NCBI GenBank assembly: GCA_024742765.1
Contig: JANSXT010000002.1
Span: 241,192 to 305,191 of the forward strand
Length of the DNA: 64,000 nt
Origin: Phyllobacteriaceae bacterium
Lineage (GTDB): Bacteria; Pseudomonadota; Alphaproteobacteria; Rhizobiales; Rhizobiaceae
Direction: 5' to 3'
Shown here: piece after piece, positions 34,301 through 42,698 of the stretch
Layout of the letters: every line of letters starts with the position of its first letter
How positions within the stretch are numbered: the first letter of the stretch is position 1
The notes under the pieces: generated by a model
Databases searched by the model: none
Told to the model about the DNA's origin: nothing
Seen by the model: the letters and a program-made list of their open reading frames with translations, nothing else
Translations under genes and position numbers: made by a program

Positions 34301-36854
34301 TGCGCAGCGTGGTCACATCGCCCAGATCGCCGCCCTCGACCAGCGCCCGGACCATGCGGCGCATATATTTGCCGCTGCGCGTTTCGGGAAACTGCGCGAC
34401 CTCAAGAAAATCCGACGGCACCGCCACCGCGCCCTTCTCTGTCCGGACGAGATCGGTCAGCCGGCGACGGTCGTCTGCGGTCAGCTTGCGCCCAGCCACG
34501 GGCGTGACGAAGGCGACCGGCGTCAGACCCTTTTCGCGGTGCGGTGCACCGATGACGATGACGTTGCCGACAGGCGATTGCGGATCGAGCGCCTTGTCGC
34601 GCAGGATCGCGCCCTCGATTTCCTCGGTGCCGATACGATGGCCGGAGACGTTGATCACATCGTCGGACCGGCCATGCAGCGAGAACGAGCCGTCCGGATG
34701 GCGCATGGCGAAATCGCCCTGCGTATAGGCCCAGGCGCCGCGCCAGCGCCGCCAGTAGGTGTCGGCCCAGCGTTCGCCATCGCCCTTCCAGCCGGGCCGC
34801 ACACGCCCGTCCCCGCCCGTAAAGCCGTCCGCATCGCCCCAAACGGTTCGCGCCAGATAGGGATAGGGCAGCGCGACGACAATCTCGCCCTTTTCGCGTT
34901 CGTCGGCCCGGCGCCAGGGCACACCGCCGCTGTCGTCTCGCGTCAGGATGGCGCCTTCGCCCACCGCTCCATCTGGGTCTTCGCACCACACATCGCCGAA
35001 AATCCATGGCAACGGGTAGGTGTGGGCGTCTGGGCGCAGCGGAAAATCCGCATTGCCGTAGAAATGCGTCCAGGCGATGCCGCCATGCTCGGTCGCCCAG
35101 TAGCTGTTGATGTACCAGGGCGTCACTTCACGCATGCCGAATGCCTGCACCGCCGGGGACGTCGGCTCGGCACAGAAAGTCGCCGCCTTCAGCGAGGACA
35201 GATCATGTTTGCGAATGTCGGCCAGGTTGTCGGGATCCTGCATTACCGATTTGAGGAAGGTGACACCGGCCTTGAAGATGTTGACCTTGTGCCGTTCGAT
35301 GATCGAGGCGAACCGGCCGGCATGCGGAAAGACGGGCGAGCCCTCGGTGACGACAGTCGTCACGCGCGCGGCCAGCGAAGCGGAAATCAGATAGCTTTGG
35401 CCGGTGATCCAGCCCGGATCGGCGACGACGTAGATGATGTCTCCCGGCGCTGCGTCGAAGGCCACGGGCATGGTGGCGGCGATACCAGCGACGTAGCCGC
35501 CATGGACGTGAACGACACCCTTGGGCTTGCCGGTCGAGCCCGACGTATAGATGACGAACAGCGGATATTCGGCATCGACCGGCAGCGGCGGCGCGCTGGC
35601 CCAGATGGCGGCGACGAATTGCCGATCCGGCAGGGCGAGCAGTTCTTCCTCACTCGCAACCTCGAAACCGGCCTCGCGCGCCTTTTTTAGAAGCGTTTCA
35701 GTTGCCGCATCGGTCAGTTCATGGCTCCAGCGGTCCCGTTCATGCCAGATCAGATCGGGCTGCTCGGTGTGGCGCACGACCACGACGGCATCAACACGCG
35801 GCGGCGATTCCACCAGGCGCGTCGCGATGGCGATCCGGATTTGCGCCGCCTTGCGCGCGGTCAGGCCGCCGGCCCGGCCAAGCTCGGACAGGGCCCGGCC
35901 GACGCCGCGCATGACGTCCGATCGCTCGACGGTAACCTCGCCTGTCAGGAGCTCGGATACGGCCATCAAGATGACGTCGACATGGTCGGCGACCATCTCC
36001 AGCTCAGGATCGGCGAGCGTTTCCTCAAGCAGCCCGATCGCGGTCTTGACGGCGATGAAATTGTCGAGCGCCGGATCGGTGTAGGCCGTCTTGAACGGTA
36101 CCATCTGGGCGTTGCGGTAGCAGCCATCGGCGGTGATGACGACTTTCGCGCCGGCATCGCAAATCCGGTCCGACAGCGTCTTGTCGCTGAACCCGCCAAA
36201 CACCGGCGTATAGACGATGCCGAGCCGCTTGGCCGCTTCGGTCCAGTAGATCTGAGCGGGAATGGACGGCATGTTGAGCGCAATCCGGTCGCCCGCTTTC
36301 AGGCCGAGCGCCTGAAGCGCCAGCGCGCATTTGGCGCTTTCGAGCAACAATTGCTTGCGCGAGACCGGGTAGCAATCGACCGGCCCGCCGCGCCCGTCGT
36401 TGCGCGCCATGTCCCAACGGTCACCTTCGAAGATCAAGGCCGCCTCATCGCCATGGCCGGACAGGACATGTCGGTCGACCTCGTTGAAGGCCGCGTTGGT
36501 CAGCCCGCCCTCAAACCAGCGCCAGTGTGGCGGTTCGTCATTGTTGAAGGCGCGGGTCCAGGGATCAAAATCTTCCGTCAGGTCGAGATCGACAGCCTGC
36601 GCGGTCCGGGCATCCCAGCCCGTCCAGCCGCCCGCGTCCTGATCCCAGCGAGCCCAGACGCCGGCCGCGTCTTGGTCGGGCACAAACCAATGGATCGTAC
36701 GCTTGGCCAGCGCACCGTGGAAGGCACCGGGATCGGCGGCGCAGTCCGCGCGCATCGCCTCCCATGTGGCCCGGTCGCTGACCGGGTTCTGCGTCGCTGT
36801 TGGAACAGTTTGGACATCAGACACATCCATCTGGTTCGACGCCGCTTCGCTCAT
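31317..36854 (-). CDS. pcs: Trifunctional propionyl-CoA synthase
   Basis: 1845 residues, near the 1822 of Chloroflexus Pcs. Domains in order: acyl-CoA synthetase (about 110-850) with YTSGSTGKPKG (436-446) and the catalytic Lys829 in ETRSGKYMRR; enoyl-CoA hydratase (about 885-1150) with both catalytic glutamates, Glu999 in GGGMEFALAC and Glu1019 in GQPEIRL; and a medium-chain reductase (about 1230-1820) with GSATGTG as nucleotide-binding loop. Known Pcs turns 3-hydroxypropionate into its CoA ester, dehydrates it to acrylyl-CoA and reduces that to propionyl-CoA with NADPH inside one reaction chamber. First gene of the pcs-mcr operon; every catalytic residue checked is present. Confidence 0.94.
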   Translation of the reverse strand: MSEAASNQMDVSDVQTVPTATQNPVSDRATWEAMRADCAADPGAFHGALAKRTIHWFVPDQDAAGVWARWDQDAGGWTGWDARTAQAVDLDLTEDFDPWTRAFNNDEPPHWRWFEGGLTNAAFNEVDRHVLSGHGDEAALIFEGDRWDMARNDGRGGPVDCYPVSRKQLLLESAKCALALQALGLKAGDRIALNMPSIPAQIYWTEAAKRLGIVYTPVFGGFSDKTLSDRICDAGAKVVITADGCYRNAQMVPFKTAYTDPALDNFIAVKTAIGLLEETLADPELEMVADHVDVILMAVSELLTGEVTVERSDVMRGVGRALSELGRAGGLTARKAAQIRIAIATRLVESPPRVDAVVVVRHTEQPDLIWHERDRWSHELTDAATETLLKKAREAGFEVASEEELLALPDRQFVAAIWASAPPLPVDAEYPLFVIYTSGSTGKPKGVVHVHGGYVAGIAATMPVAFDAAPGDIIYVVADPGWITGQSYLISASLAARVTTVVTEGSPVFPHAGRFASIIERHKVNIFKAGVTFLKSVMQDPDNLADIRKHDLSSLKAATFCAEPTSPAVQAFGMREVTPWYINSYWATEHGGIAWTHFYGNADFPLRPDAHTYPLPWIFGDVWCEDPDGAVGEGAILTRDDSGGVPWRRADEREKGEIVVALPYPYLARTVWGDADGFTGGDGRVRPGWKGDGERWADTYWRRWRGAWAYTQGDFAMRHPDGSFSLHGRSDDVINVSGHRIGTEEIEGAILRDKALDPQSPVGNVIVIGAPHREKGLTPVAFVTPVAGRKLTADDRRRLTDLVRTEKGAVAVPSDFLEVAQFPETRSGKYMRRMVRALVEGGDLGDVTTLRNPESLDELERVIEHWRRKQQLADDQPLFERHRYFLVQYNTVAPGSRVATVTISNPPVNALNERAIDELVMVVDHLERKDDVVAVVFTGAGNASFVAGADIRQMLEEVQTVEQASILPNNAQLAFRKIEQMKKPCIAAIKGVALGGGMEFALACHYRIAEPVARFGQPEIRLRLLPGYGGTQRLPRLLAERQGETGLRNALDLILGGRSIDADQARDIGLIEEVSSGSDDALSQAHAAVRDFVDKGDESALGAAFEARRAMVERWCAPSTIDLDGVLEDDFLGRILRQLDWAGRGAAGERALEAIRTGWQQGTDAGYAREAALFSEAIIDPEGGKTGIRQFMDKQSPPLPVRRDGVFIDDDHAARSTDLIAKGTMLPVGAPFFPGVTPIPDHQLAFGVARDPDTGAPRFGEPASHERELIVPVREPGPNEALVYMLSSEVNFNDIWALTGIPVSPFDSHEQDVQITGSGGLALVAALGSAVRAEGRLGVGDMVAVYSGTSDLLSPNAGDDPMYADFAIQGYETETGSHAQFLTVQAPQLHPVPGDLTLEQAGSYILNLGTVIRCLFTTLRIEPGKTLFVEGSATGTGLDALKSSIRTGLAVTGLVSSDERADFVASQGAVGALNRKDPRFADCFTPVPDDPDAARAWEAQGQALVDEYERLNDGKLADYVVSHAGERAFPRSFQLLAENGKLAFYGASSGYHFSFMGKPGAARPEDMLRRAALRGGEAVLLYYGAGSTSLLDEIGLEMIEAARRFKARIVVVAITDGQKEFLQSLGLEDAVEGLVSLEALRRQHGDNFHWPETLPRMPDARTDIEAFKTGVRDYQNRTLKPFGSAVGRILRSPDNPRGVPDLVIERPSQDTLGVSTSLVKPFTGRVVYTEDMSGQRFTFYAPQVWTRQRHILMPTASILGTHLCNAHEVTVMNAMIAAGLLDVTEPTMVPWHGLPEAHQSMWDNRHTGSTYVVNHALAAPGLRSREELLEHWATGATTQNHHEEE

Positions 36855-37212
36855 TCTTCAAATGGCTCCCGTTGATCCAGAATTCCCAGCGCTGTTCGAT
36901 CGAGGAGGTTTGCTTATCAGAAACGACCGTCTGTTGGGACTCCTGGAACATAAGCTGATCGTATATGCAGGCCATCGATCAAGAACGGGGCCAGCAAAGG
37001 CGGTGCCGTCCGCCCCAATACATCTGCTTTATTCCGGCCCTCAAAAAGTCTTGCCGTCCGGCGCATCCGCTTTACGGATAGGCCCCACAACAACATGGTC
37101 CGGGATAAGTGAGAGCAATGGCCAATGGTCGAGGGCGCGATCCGTTGGACCGGGTTGACCGGTGCCGGGCGGGATATGGAGATTTTCAGCCCGACACACA
37201 CGGCCTTTCGAT
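36855..37212. other. Intergenic region upstream of pcs
   Basis: 358 bases with no supported gene. On the minus strand it is the leader of the pcs-mcr operon and also the tail region of the upstream hydrolase gene. A short inverted repeat (ATCCG-N5-CGGAT near 37066-37080) is visible, but it is not followed by a T run. I see no clear -35/-10 pair. GGGAG lies about 12 bases before the pcs ATG. Confidence 0.4.
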
Positions 37213-38733
37213 CTAAACGAACATCGGAAAGGTGACGCCCAGCGACCAGGCGAGCAACAGCCCCAGTCCGAGACCCGAGGCAAGAGGTCCGGCGCGGGCT
37301 TCCACCCATCGCCCCATCAGCCCGAACACCAGGAAGAAGAGCGCGATGACGGGAATGATGAGGATGAGAAAGAACAGCCTTTCAAAGTCAAGCGCGACAG
37401 CAACAGCAAGCGATGCAAGGAAGGAAAGCCTGGTCAAGGCCCGGCGCCAAAGTTGCGGATGGGCGTGAGCCATCGCGCTGTCAGCCAGCATGTAAGGCAG
37501 GGCACCGACCGCCAGGGCGGCGATGATCGGCAGGCGGCCCATATGGGGCACGAAGCTTGCCACATAGCGGTCAAGCGCAAGGCCGAATGCCGCTACGCCA
37601 TAGATCGCCAGAAGCGCTCCGACTCCAAGCGCGAAGCCGGTGATACGAAGACCAAGAAGGCGCAGGATGGCGAGTTGAACTGCACCATACAGAAACATGT
37701 GCACAGCGAGGTAGTCGGCGACGAGCACGGGCAGGATTCCGCTGGGCGTCCAAACGGCCACAAGCGGCACCGCGAGCATGGGCACCAACAGCGCTGCAGC
37801 GAATGCAGTGCCCGACAGCCCGACATGCGGCGGTGCACGCAATGGCAACAGGCCTGCCAGAGGTCGAACGAGGATGATCGTGCCCGCAAGCACAAGGCCA
37901 ATCCAACCCATGCGCATGGGGACCGGTGGTGCCCGAGAAAGGCCGAAGGCGGCGTTCAGCCACGCAACAGTCTCGGCGATACCGGTCCGGCTGTAGAGAA
38001 CGCCGACATGTTCGACATTGGGCGCGATGGCCGATCGCCGGATCACCGCACCATCTTCGGACCGGGCGGTCTCGTCCTCCTGCGCGTCAGCGTCGACCAT
38101 CTGCAGTGCTTGCAGCGCGAAATCGCGAAGGCCAGGCTCCCATTGGCCGGTGATCATCAACAGGCTCTGGGGATGGGTCGCCGTGATGGCCTGCGAAAAC
38201 GGCGATATGGCGATCACCGGACCAATTCGCGCATCGCGCCGAGCAGCGCGGATGATGATGTCCGATGCCATGGAATGGCCGACAATCGCGATCCGGCCAT
38301 CGGCTTCGGGCCGTGCAAGCCCGGCCTCCACGACCCGCAGCGTTTCGTCGATGAGAAGTCGGGTCGTGCCCTCGATCGCGTCGACATCGCCGGACATGGG
38401 AACTGGGTTGCGGCCGTGGCCTTCGAATTCAAAAGAGGCGACGAAATAGCCCGCGCGCGCCAAGGCGAGCGCATAGGCTTCCATGAACGGCCGTGAGCCT
38501 GCAAATCCATGGGCCACGACAATCAGCGGTGCCGGTCCGGCATCTTGCAAGGCGTAATATGTGATGGGCGTCGTGCCGACCGTTGTGTTCTGGATCGACA
38601 GCCCCAGCCGTTGCGCTTCAAGCCGCCAAACGCCCACGACAATCAGCGCCATTGCCAAGAGCGCAACGGCAACGCCGAACGGGGGCATCCGCACGGTTCG
38701 GCCTGCCAGGTCGCTCTTTGCACGCGCCTTCAT
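37213..38733 (-). CDS. Alpha/beta hydrolase fused to a multi-helix membrane domain
   Basis: 506 residues. One N-terminal helix (about 18-36) precedes an alpha/beta hydrolase (about 50-265) with an oxyanion-type motif AHGFAGS and the nucleophile elbow VGHSMAS (Ser154). The C-terminal 230 residues contain about seven hydrophobic helices with no recognised channel or transporter motif. The hydrolase part would face the periplasm if the first helix is a simple anchor. A membrane-bound esterase or lipase is the most that can be inferred. No operon partner: 358 bases separate it from pcs downstream, and 147 from the FAH-family gene upstream. Confidence 0.75.
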   Translation of the reverse strand: MKARAKSDLAGRTVRMPPFGVAVALLAMALIVVGVWRLEAQRLGLSIQNTTVGTTPITYYALQDAGPAPLIVVAHGFAGSRPFMEAYALALARAGYFVASFEFEGHGRNPVPMSGDVDAIEGTTRLLIDETLRVVEAGLARPEADGRIAIVGHSMASDIIIRAARRDARIGPVIAISPFSQAITATHPQSLLMITGQWEPGLRDFALQALQMVDADAQEDETARSEDGAVIRRSAIAPNVEHVGVLYSRTGIAETVAWLNAAFGLSRAPPVPMRMGWIGLVLAGTIILVRPLAGLLPLRAPPHVGLSGTAFAAALLVPMLAVPLVAVWTPSGILPVLVADYLAVHMFLYGAVQLAILRLLGLRITGFALGVGALLAIYGVAAFGLALDRYVASFVPHMGRLPIIAALAVGALPYMLADSAMAHAHPQLWRRALTRLSFLASLAVAVALDFERLFFLILIIPVIALFFLVFGLMGRWVEARAGPLASGLGLGLLLAWSLGVTFPMFV

Positions 38734-38880
38734 GTATGTGTTCCATTGATCGGCCCATGGGACTTACGCGCAACCGGTCGCATCGGTCCATCCGTGCCAC
38801 TGTGCGCGGTGCCGGATTCATGGAAGCGCTCCAGGCTTGGATTGATCTTGGCGGACCTTCATACGGTCTCGCCCCGAGTT

Positions 38881-39726
38881 TCACTGACCGTAGGTCTTCA
38901 CCTGCTGGGTTTGCTCGCCAAGACCTTCAATGCCAAGCCGCATCATCTCGCCACCATGCAGCCATTTTTGCGGCTTCAGTCCCATGCCAACGCCGGGAGG
39001 GGTGCCGGTGGAGATCACATCACCGGGCCGCAAGGACATGAACTGGCTGACATAGTGCACAAGGTGCTGGACGCCGTAGACCATGGTTTGTGTGGAGCCG
39101 TTCTGGTGACGCGCGCCATCCACCTCCAGCCACAAGGACAGGTTCTGCGGGTCGGGGACCTCGTCGCGCGTTACGAGCCAGGGGCCGATCGGGCCGAACG
39201 TATCGGCCGACTTGCCCTTCACCCATTGGCCTGCGCGTTCCAGTTGGAAGGTGCGCTCGGAGATATCGTTGATCACGCAGTAGCCCGCCACATGGTTCAT
39301 GGCGTCCGCCTCATCGATGTACGCACCGCCATCGCCGATGATGACGCCCAGTTCGACCTCCCAGTCGCACTTGTCGCTGCCGCGCGGCACGATCACGTCA
39401 TCGTTCGGGCCGCAGATTGCGCTGGTCGCCTTCATGAACATGACCGGTTCGGGCGGAACCTCCATTCCGGCTTCTGCGGCGTGGTCGGCATAGTTGAGCC
39501 CGATGCATATGAACTTGCCGACATGCCCGACGCACGCGCCGATGCGGCCATGGGGCAGCTCCGGCAGTGTGGCCAGGTCGAGCGCCTGCAGCTCGGCGAT
39601 GCCGGCGTTGGTCAGCGCCTTACCGGCGATATCGTCCACATGGCCCGACAGGTCGCGAACCTTGCCTTCGCTGTCCAGGGCGGCGGGTTTCTCCTGGCCG
39701 GGCTCGCCGACGCGCATCAGTTTCAT
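38881..39726 (-). CDS. Fumarylacetoacetate hydrolase (FAH) family protein
   Basis: 281 residues with the FAH core: CIGLNYADHAAEAG, the metal-binding DWEVELGVIIG and the C-terminal STGTPPGVGMGLKP. Family members split 2,4-diketo acids or isomerise ring-cleavage products. In non-phosphorylated L-fucose and L-rhamnose pathways a close relative cleaves 2,4-diketo-3-deoxy-L-fuconate or -rhamnonate to pyruvate and lactate. That job fits here, at the end of an operon with a rhamnose-type mutarotase and transporter. Ureidoglycolate lyase and 5-carboxymethyl-2-hydroxymuconate isomerase relatives look alike, so the activity is inferred from context. Confidence 0.88.
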   Translation of the reverse strand: MKLMRVGEPGQEKPAALDSEGKVRDLSGHVDDIAGKALTNAGIAELQALDLATLPELPHGRIGACVGHVGKFICIGLNYADHAAEAGMEVPPEPVMFMKATSAICGPNDDVIVPRGSDKCDWEVELGVIIGDGGAYIDEADAMNHVAGYCVINDISERTFQLERAGQWVKGKSADTFGPIGPWLVTRDEVPDPQNLSLWLEVDGARHQNGSTQTMVYGVQHLVHYVSQFMSLRPGDVISTGTPPGVGMGLKPQKWLHGGEMMRLGIEGLGEQTQQVKTYGQ

Positions 39727-39766
39727 GCTGGATGACCTTCGTTTCGAGAGGAGGAATGGCGAACGC

Positions 39767-40081
39767 TCATTCCATATGGAATTGCTTGGGCAGCAGATAC
39801 GGGAAGCCGGTCTGTTCGTCGATATCGATCTTCATGATCGGCCCCATCCATTCGCCCCACTTCGCATTGACCGGATCGGCGCTGATCGCCTTGATCGAGG
39901 CGTCCAGATCGTCGGTCTCGAAATAGCCGAACAGGGTCAGGCCATGGCGGAAGATGTTGTAGTTGGAGATACCGGCCTTTTTCAGCGCCTCCAGCATCTC
40001 CGGCCAGATCTCGTCATGGCGTTTTTTGTACTCGTCCTCATAGCCCGGTCGGACTTCCAGAACCCACGCATAACCGGCCAT
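39767..40081 (-). CDS. rhaM: L-rhamnose mutarotase family protein (RhaM/RhaU)
   Basis: 104 residues, exactly the usual length, from the ATG at 40081 with GGTAGGA upstream. RPGYEDEYKKRHDEIWPEM gives Tyr18 and His22, the conserved active-site pair of the family, and WMGPIMKIDIDEQ is the conserved C-terminal region. The enzyme speeds exchange of the alpha and beta forms of a 6-deoxyhexose such as L-rhamnose or L-fucose. In Rhizobium the equivalent rhaU sits with rhaSTPQ, as here. Four bases separate it from the isomerase gene. Confidence 0.9.
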   Translation of the reverse strand: MAGYAWVLEVRPGYEDEYKKRHDEIWPEMLEALKKAGISNYNIFRHGLTLFGYFETDDLDASIKAISADPVNAKWGEWMGPIMKIDIDEQTGFPYLLPKQFHME

Positions 40082-40085
40082 TGTC

Positions 40086-40913
40086 CTACCCTTCGTTCCA
40101 CGCGTTGAAGCAGTCGCGCAGGGCGACGATCTCGGTGAGATTGTCGTCAAACCAGGTGTTCATATAGTCCTGGTGAACCGGCTCGATGGATACGTAACCT
40201 GTGTATCCGGCATCGCGCAGCGTCGCCAACATGGCCGCGAAATTGAGCGTGCCGTGTGCGAACTTCTCCTGAAGCTTGCCGGGCACCGCCTGGCGCAGAT
40301 GAACATGCACCGCGTGTTGTGCCAGCGGATCGATCTGATCCTGCGTGAAGCCAAGACAGGTGAAGTGCGCATAGTCGAGGCACACGCCGACGCCGGAGAC
40401 CTCGACCAGCCGCAGCGCGAGCTCCGGGCTTTCGGCGAAGGAATGCACATGCGGTTCAAAGCAAAGGTTGGCGGTGTGGTCGTCGGCAAGCGCCTTCATC
40501 GCTTTCAGGCTTTCCGCCGACACTTTCAGTGCATCCATGCGCGACTGGCCGGGGTTCACCACGCCCGGCAGCACGAACACCGAGGCGATGCCAGCGGCGT
40601 CGGCAAAGGTGAGTGCCTGCTTCAGATCGTTGAGATTCTCATCCAGCGTGCCGGGCAGCGCCAGATTGCGGCCGTCCAGCGTATCGCCGAACAAATGGTA
40701 GAGGTTCGGCATGGTGATGCCAATCTTCCTGACCTGTTCGGCCACCGCCAGCGGGTCGGCGAGCAACGCCTGCTTGTCGAGCGCCGAAGCGTAGAAATAG
40801 CCGACATCGAGCGCAGGAATGCCGAGTGCCTTAGCGATAGCCGCGCATTCCTCAAGCGTGCAGGCGGGCATGGTCCAGCAGGTCGTGGCGAGTTTCATCT
40901 CACTGGCCGCCAT
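40086..40913 (-). CDS. TIM-barrel sugar isomerase/epimerase (AP endonuclease 2-like)
   Basis: 275 residues of the xylose-isomerase-like barrel family. Metal-ligand candidates are visible: NLCFEPHVHS, LDYAHF, VHVHLRQA and VSIEPVH. GGGAGGACAAG before the ATG at 40913 fixes that start, even though it overlaps the Gfo/Idh gene by 14 bases. Family members include tagatose/fructose epimerases and hydroxypyruvate isomerases as well as inosose-pathway enzymes. It probably interconverts a ketose or keto-acid intermediate of the sugar pathway. The exact step is open. Confidence 0.85.
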   Translation of the reverse strand: MAASEMKLATTCWTMPACTLEECAAIAKALGIPALDVGYFYASALDKQALLADPLAVAEQVRKIGITMPNLYHLFGDTLDGRNLALPGTLDENLNDLKQALTFADAAGIASVFVLPGVVNPGQSRMDALKVSAESLKAMKALADDHTANLCFEPHVHSFAESPELALRLVEVSGVGVCLDYAHFTCLGFTQDQIDPLAQHAVHVHLRQAVPGKLQEKFAHGTLNFAAMLATLRDAGYTGYVSIEPVHQDYMNTWFDDNLTEIVALRDCFNAWNEG

Positions 40914-41961
40914 CTTGTCCTCCCAGGCTTACGGGCATGCCGGCTTCTGCCGATCTATAGAGCCCATGCAGGATTTCGGTCACGCGCGCCCCGACCAAGC
41001 CGTCGGAGGCGTTCTCAACGGCCTCACCGGCACAGAGCTTTGCGAACATTTTCACCGGCAGCGCGCCGTCATACTCGCCATCGTCATCGGCCATATCGAC
41101 CAAGTCATCGTTCTCGTCGTCGCGGCGCAGTTCCAGCCTGTTTTGCTGATTGTCGAAGTAGATCAGCCCTTCGGTTCCAAAGATGCGAATGTCCATGAAC
41201 ATGCCGACATGCTTGGGCACGGAAGATGCGCCGGACAGACTGATGGTGGCGCCGTTGGTCGCCGTGGCGACGGCGGCATCGTAAAAATCGACACCGGTCT
41301 TCGACTTGCCGGTGACCGCATAGACGCTTCTGCCCTGCAGGCCCGACACATAGATGAGCCAGGAGAGCGCGTGGGAGAGTTGACCCCAGCCATAGCCGCC
41401 GGCGCGTTCCGGGTCGGCCCAGGTGGAGGCTGGCGGACGGTACATGTGGTCTGCTGTTTCCAGCATGGGTTCGCCGGCGAACAGATCGGAGAGCGCCGAG
41501 CCCATCTGGCAGACGGCATGACGCACCTCGCCGATGCGCCCCTCGCGCACCCAGCCGGCGGCCTTGATGGAAAACGGCTCGAAGCTCATGCCGGTTGGCA
41601 CGAGCACCTGTTTGCCTGCTTTTTCCGCCGCGTTGGCGATGGCCCAACCGTCTTCGGCGCTTGTCGCCATTGGCTTTTCCACCATCACATGGCAGCCGGC
41701 CTCCAGCGCCCGGACCGCCGGTTCGCGGTGCACGACATGGGGCGTGGAGACGATCACGCCATCGAGATTTTCAGACGCCAGCATCGCCGCAAGATCGGCA
41801 TAGCGTCCGGCGATGCCGAACCGCTCGCCCACGTCGGCCAGGCGAGTTTCATCGAGGTCGCAGATGGCGACCAGATCAGCCTCCGCGCTCTCTTGCACGG
41901 TCGGGATATGGTTGAACGTTGCCCACCATCCCGCGCCGACCAACCCGATGCGTGCTGTCAT
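40900..41961 (-). CDS. Gfo/Idh/MocA-family NAD(P)-dependent oxidoreductase
   Basis: 353 residues. The Rossmann N-terminus begins RIGLVGAGWWATFNHIPTV, and VMVEKPMATSAEDG holds the EKP motif of the family. The C-terminal half is the usual alpha/beta substrate domain. Such enzymes oxidise a sugar or inositol hydroxyl. Here it could be the first dehydrogenase acting on the imported deoxysugar. Upstream in-frame residues to 42267 are rejected because the nucleotide-binding fold begins at 41961. The FadR-type regulator gene ends 11 bases before it. Confidence 0.88.
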   Translation of the reverse strand: MTARIGLVGAGWWATFNHIPTVQESAEADLVAICDLDETRLADVGERFGIAGRYADLAAMLASENLDGVIVSTPHVVHREPAVRALEAGCHVMVEKPMATSAEDGWAIANAAEKAGKQVLVPTGMSFEPFSIKAAGWVREGRIGEVRHAVCQMGSALSDLFAGEPMLETADHMYRPPASTWADPERAGGYGWGQLSHALSWLIYVSGLQGRSVYAVTGKSKTGVDFYDAAVATATNGATISLSGASSVPKHVGMFMDIRIFGTEGLIYFDNQQNRLELRRDDENDDLVDMADDDGEYDGALPVKMFAKLCAGEAVENASDGLVGARVTEILHGLYRSAEAGMPVSLGGQDGGQ

Positions 41962-41972
41962 GCCCGTTCTCC

Positions 41973-42698
41973 CTATTTCAGGCCCGGCTGTTCGATCGTC
42001 ACCCGGTAGACATTCTGCATATGGCGCTCGGCCGCCTTGGCGGCGGCATCCGCATCGCGCGCCTTCAGCGCGGCGACCAGCACTTTGTGATCGGCATAGC
42101 TTTGGCGCAGCACCGCCGGGCTTTCCGACGCGCGCTTGCGGAACTCCAGGCCGATCACGTTCAGGCTCTCGCCGATGCGCTTGAGGAAAGCGTTGCCGGA
42201 CCCCCTCCAGATGATTTCGTGAAAGGCATAGTCCGAGGCGCGGAACGCATCGGGATCGTCCAGGCAATCCTTCTGCGCCTCCAGGATCGCTTCGAGGCGT
42301 GTGAGGCTCGCGCCATCCATGTTCTCGGCGGCGCGGCGGGCGACATCGCTCTCGATCAGCGAGCGGGCGTCGTAAAGCTCGGTGATGTTGAGGTCTTGCA
42401 GCGAGAGGAAGAACTGGATCGGGCCGAGCAGCGCTTCGGCGTCGAGATTGGAGATGTAGGCCCCGCCGCCCTGCACGGTGCGCACCACCCCCAGGATGGC
42501 AAGACCGCGGATCGCCTCACGGACGGAGGGGCGGGAGACGTTGAGCGATTGCGCAAGGTCGCGCTCGGTAGGCAGTTGGTCGCCGGGCTTCAGGGAACCG
42601 GCCTTCACCATATCGAGGATGCGGCGGGCAACCATCTCGCCGACTGGCACGCGTTCTAGAGGCTCGTTGAAATCGAGTTTGGGCGCCGAGCTGATCAT
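41973..42698 (-). CDS. GntR-family regulator, FadR (FCD) subfamily
   Basis: 241 residues. The winged helix is [41 protein letters not shown] (about 43-83), followed by an all-helical FCD ligand domain with Asp/His metal-site residues ([24 protein letters not shown]). It lies inside the operon between the permease gene (ATGA overlap) and the Gfo/Idh gene, so it probably controls the operon it is part of, with a sugar acid as effector. The palindrome near 49308-49328 is a candidate site. Confidence 0.9.
   Translation of the reverse strand: MISSAPKLDFNEPLERVPVGEMVARRILDMVKAGSLKPGDQLPTERDLAQSLNVSRPSVREAIRGLAILGVVRTVQGGGAYISNLDAEALLGPIQFFLSLQDLNITELYDARSLIESDVARRAAENMDGASLTRLEAILEAQKDCLDDPDAFRASDYAFHEIIWRGSGNAFLKRIGESLNVIGLEFRKRASESPAVLRQSYADHKVLVAALKARDADAAAKAAERHMQNVYRVTIEQPGLK

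Noticed and set aside
32922..35690. A 922-codon open frame on the plus strand opposite pcs
   Set aside because: Shadow of the propionyl-CoA synthase gene; composition is that of antisense GC-rich frames and no domain is seen.
36917..37309. A 130-codon minus-strand ORF between the hydrolase fusion and pcs
   Set aside because: It overlaps the end of the hydrolase gene in another frame, and its product is Arg/Pro/Ser-rich with no motif.
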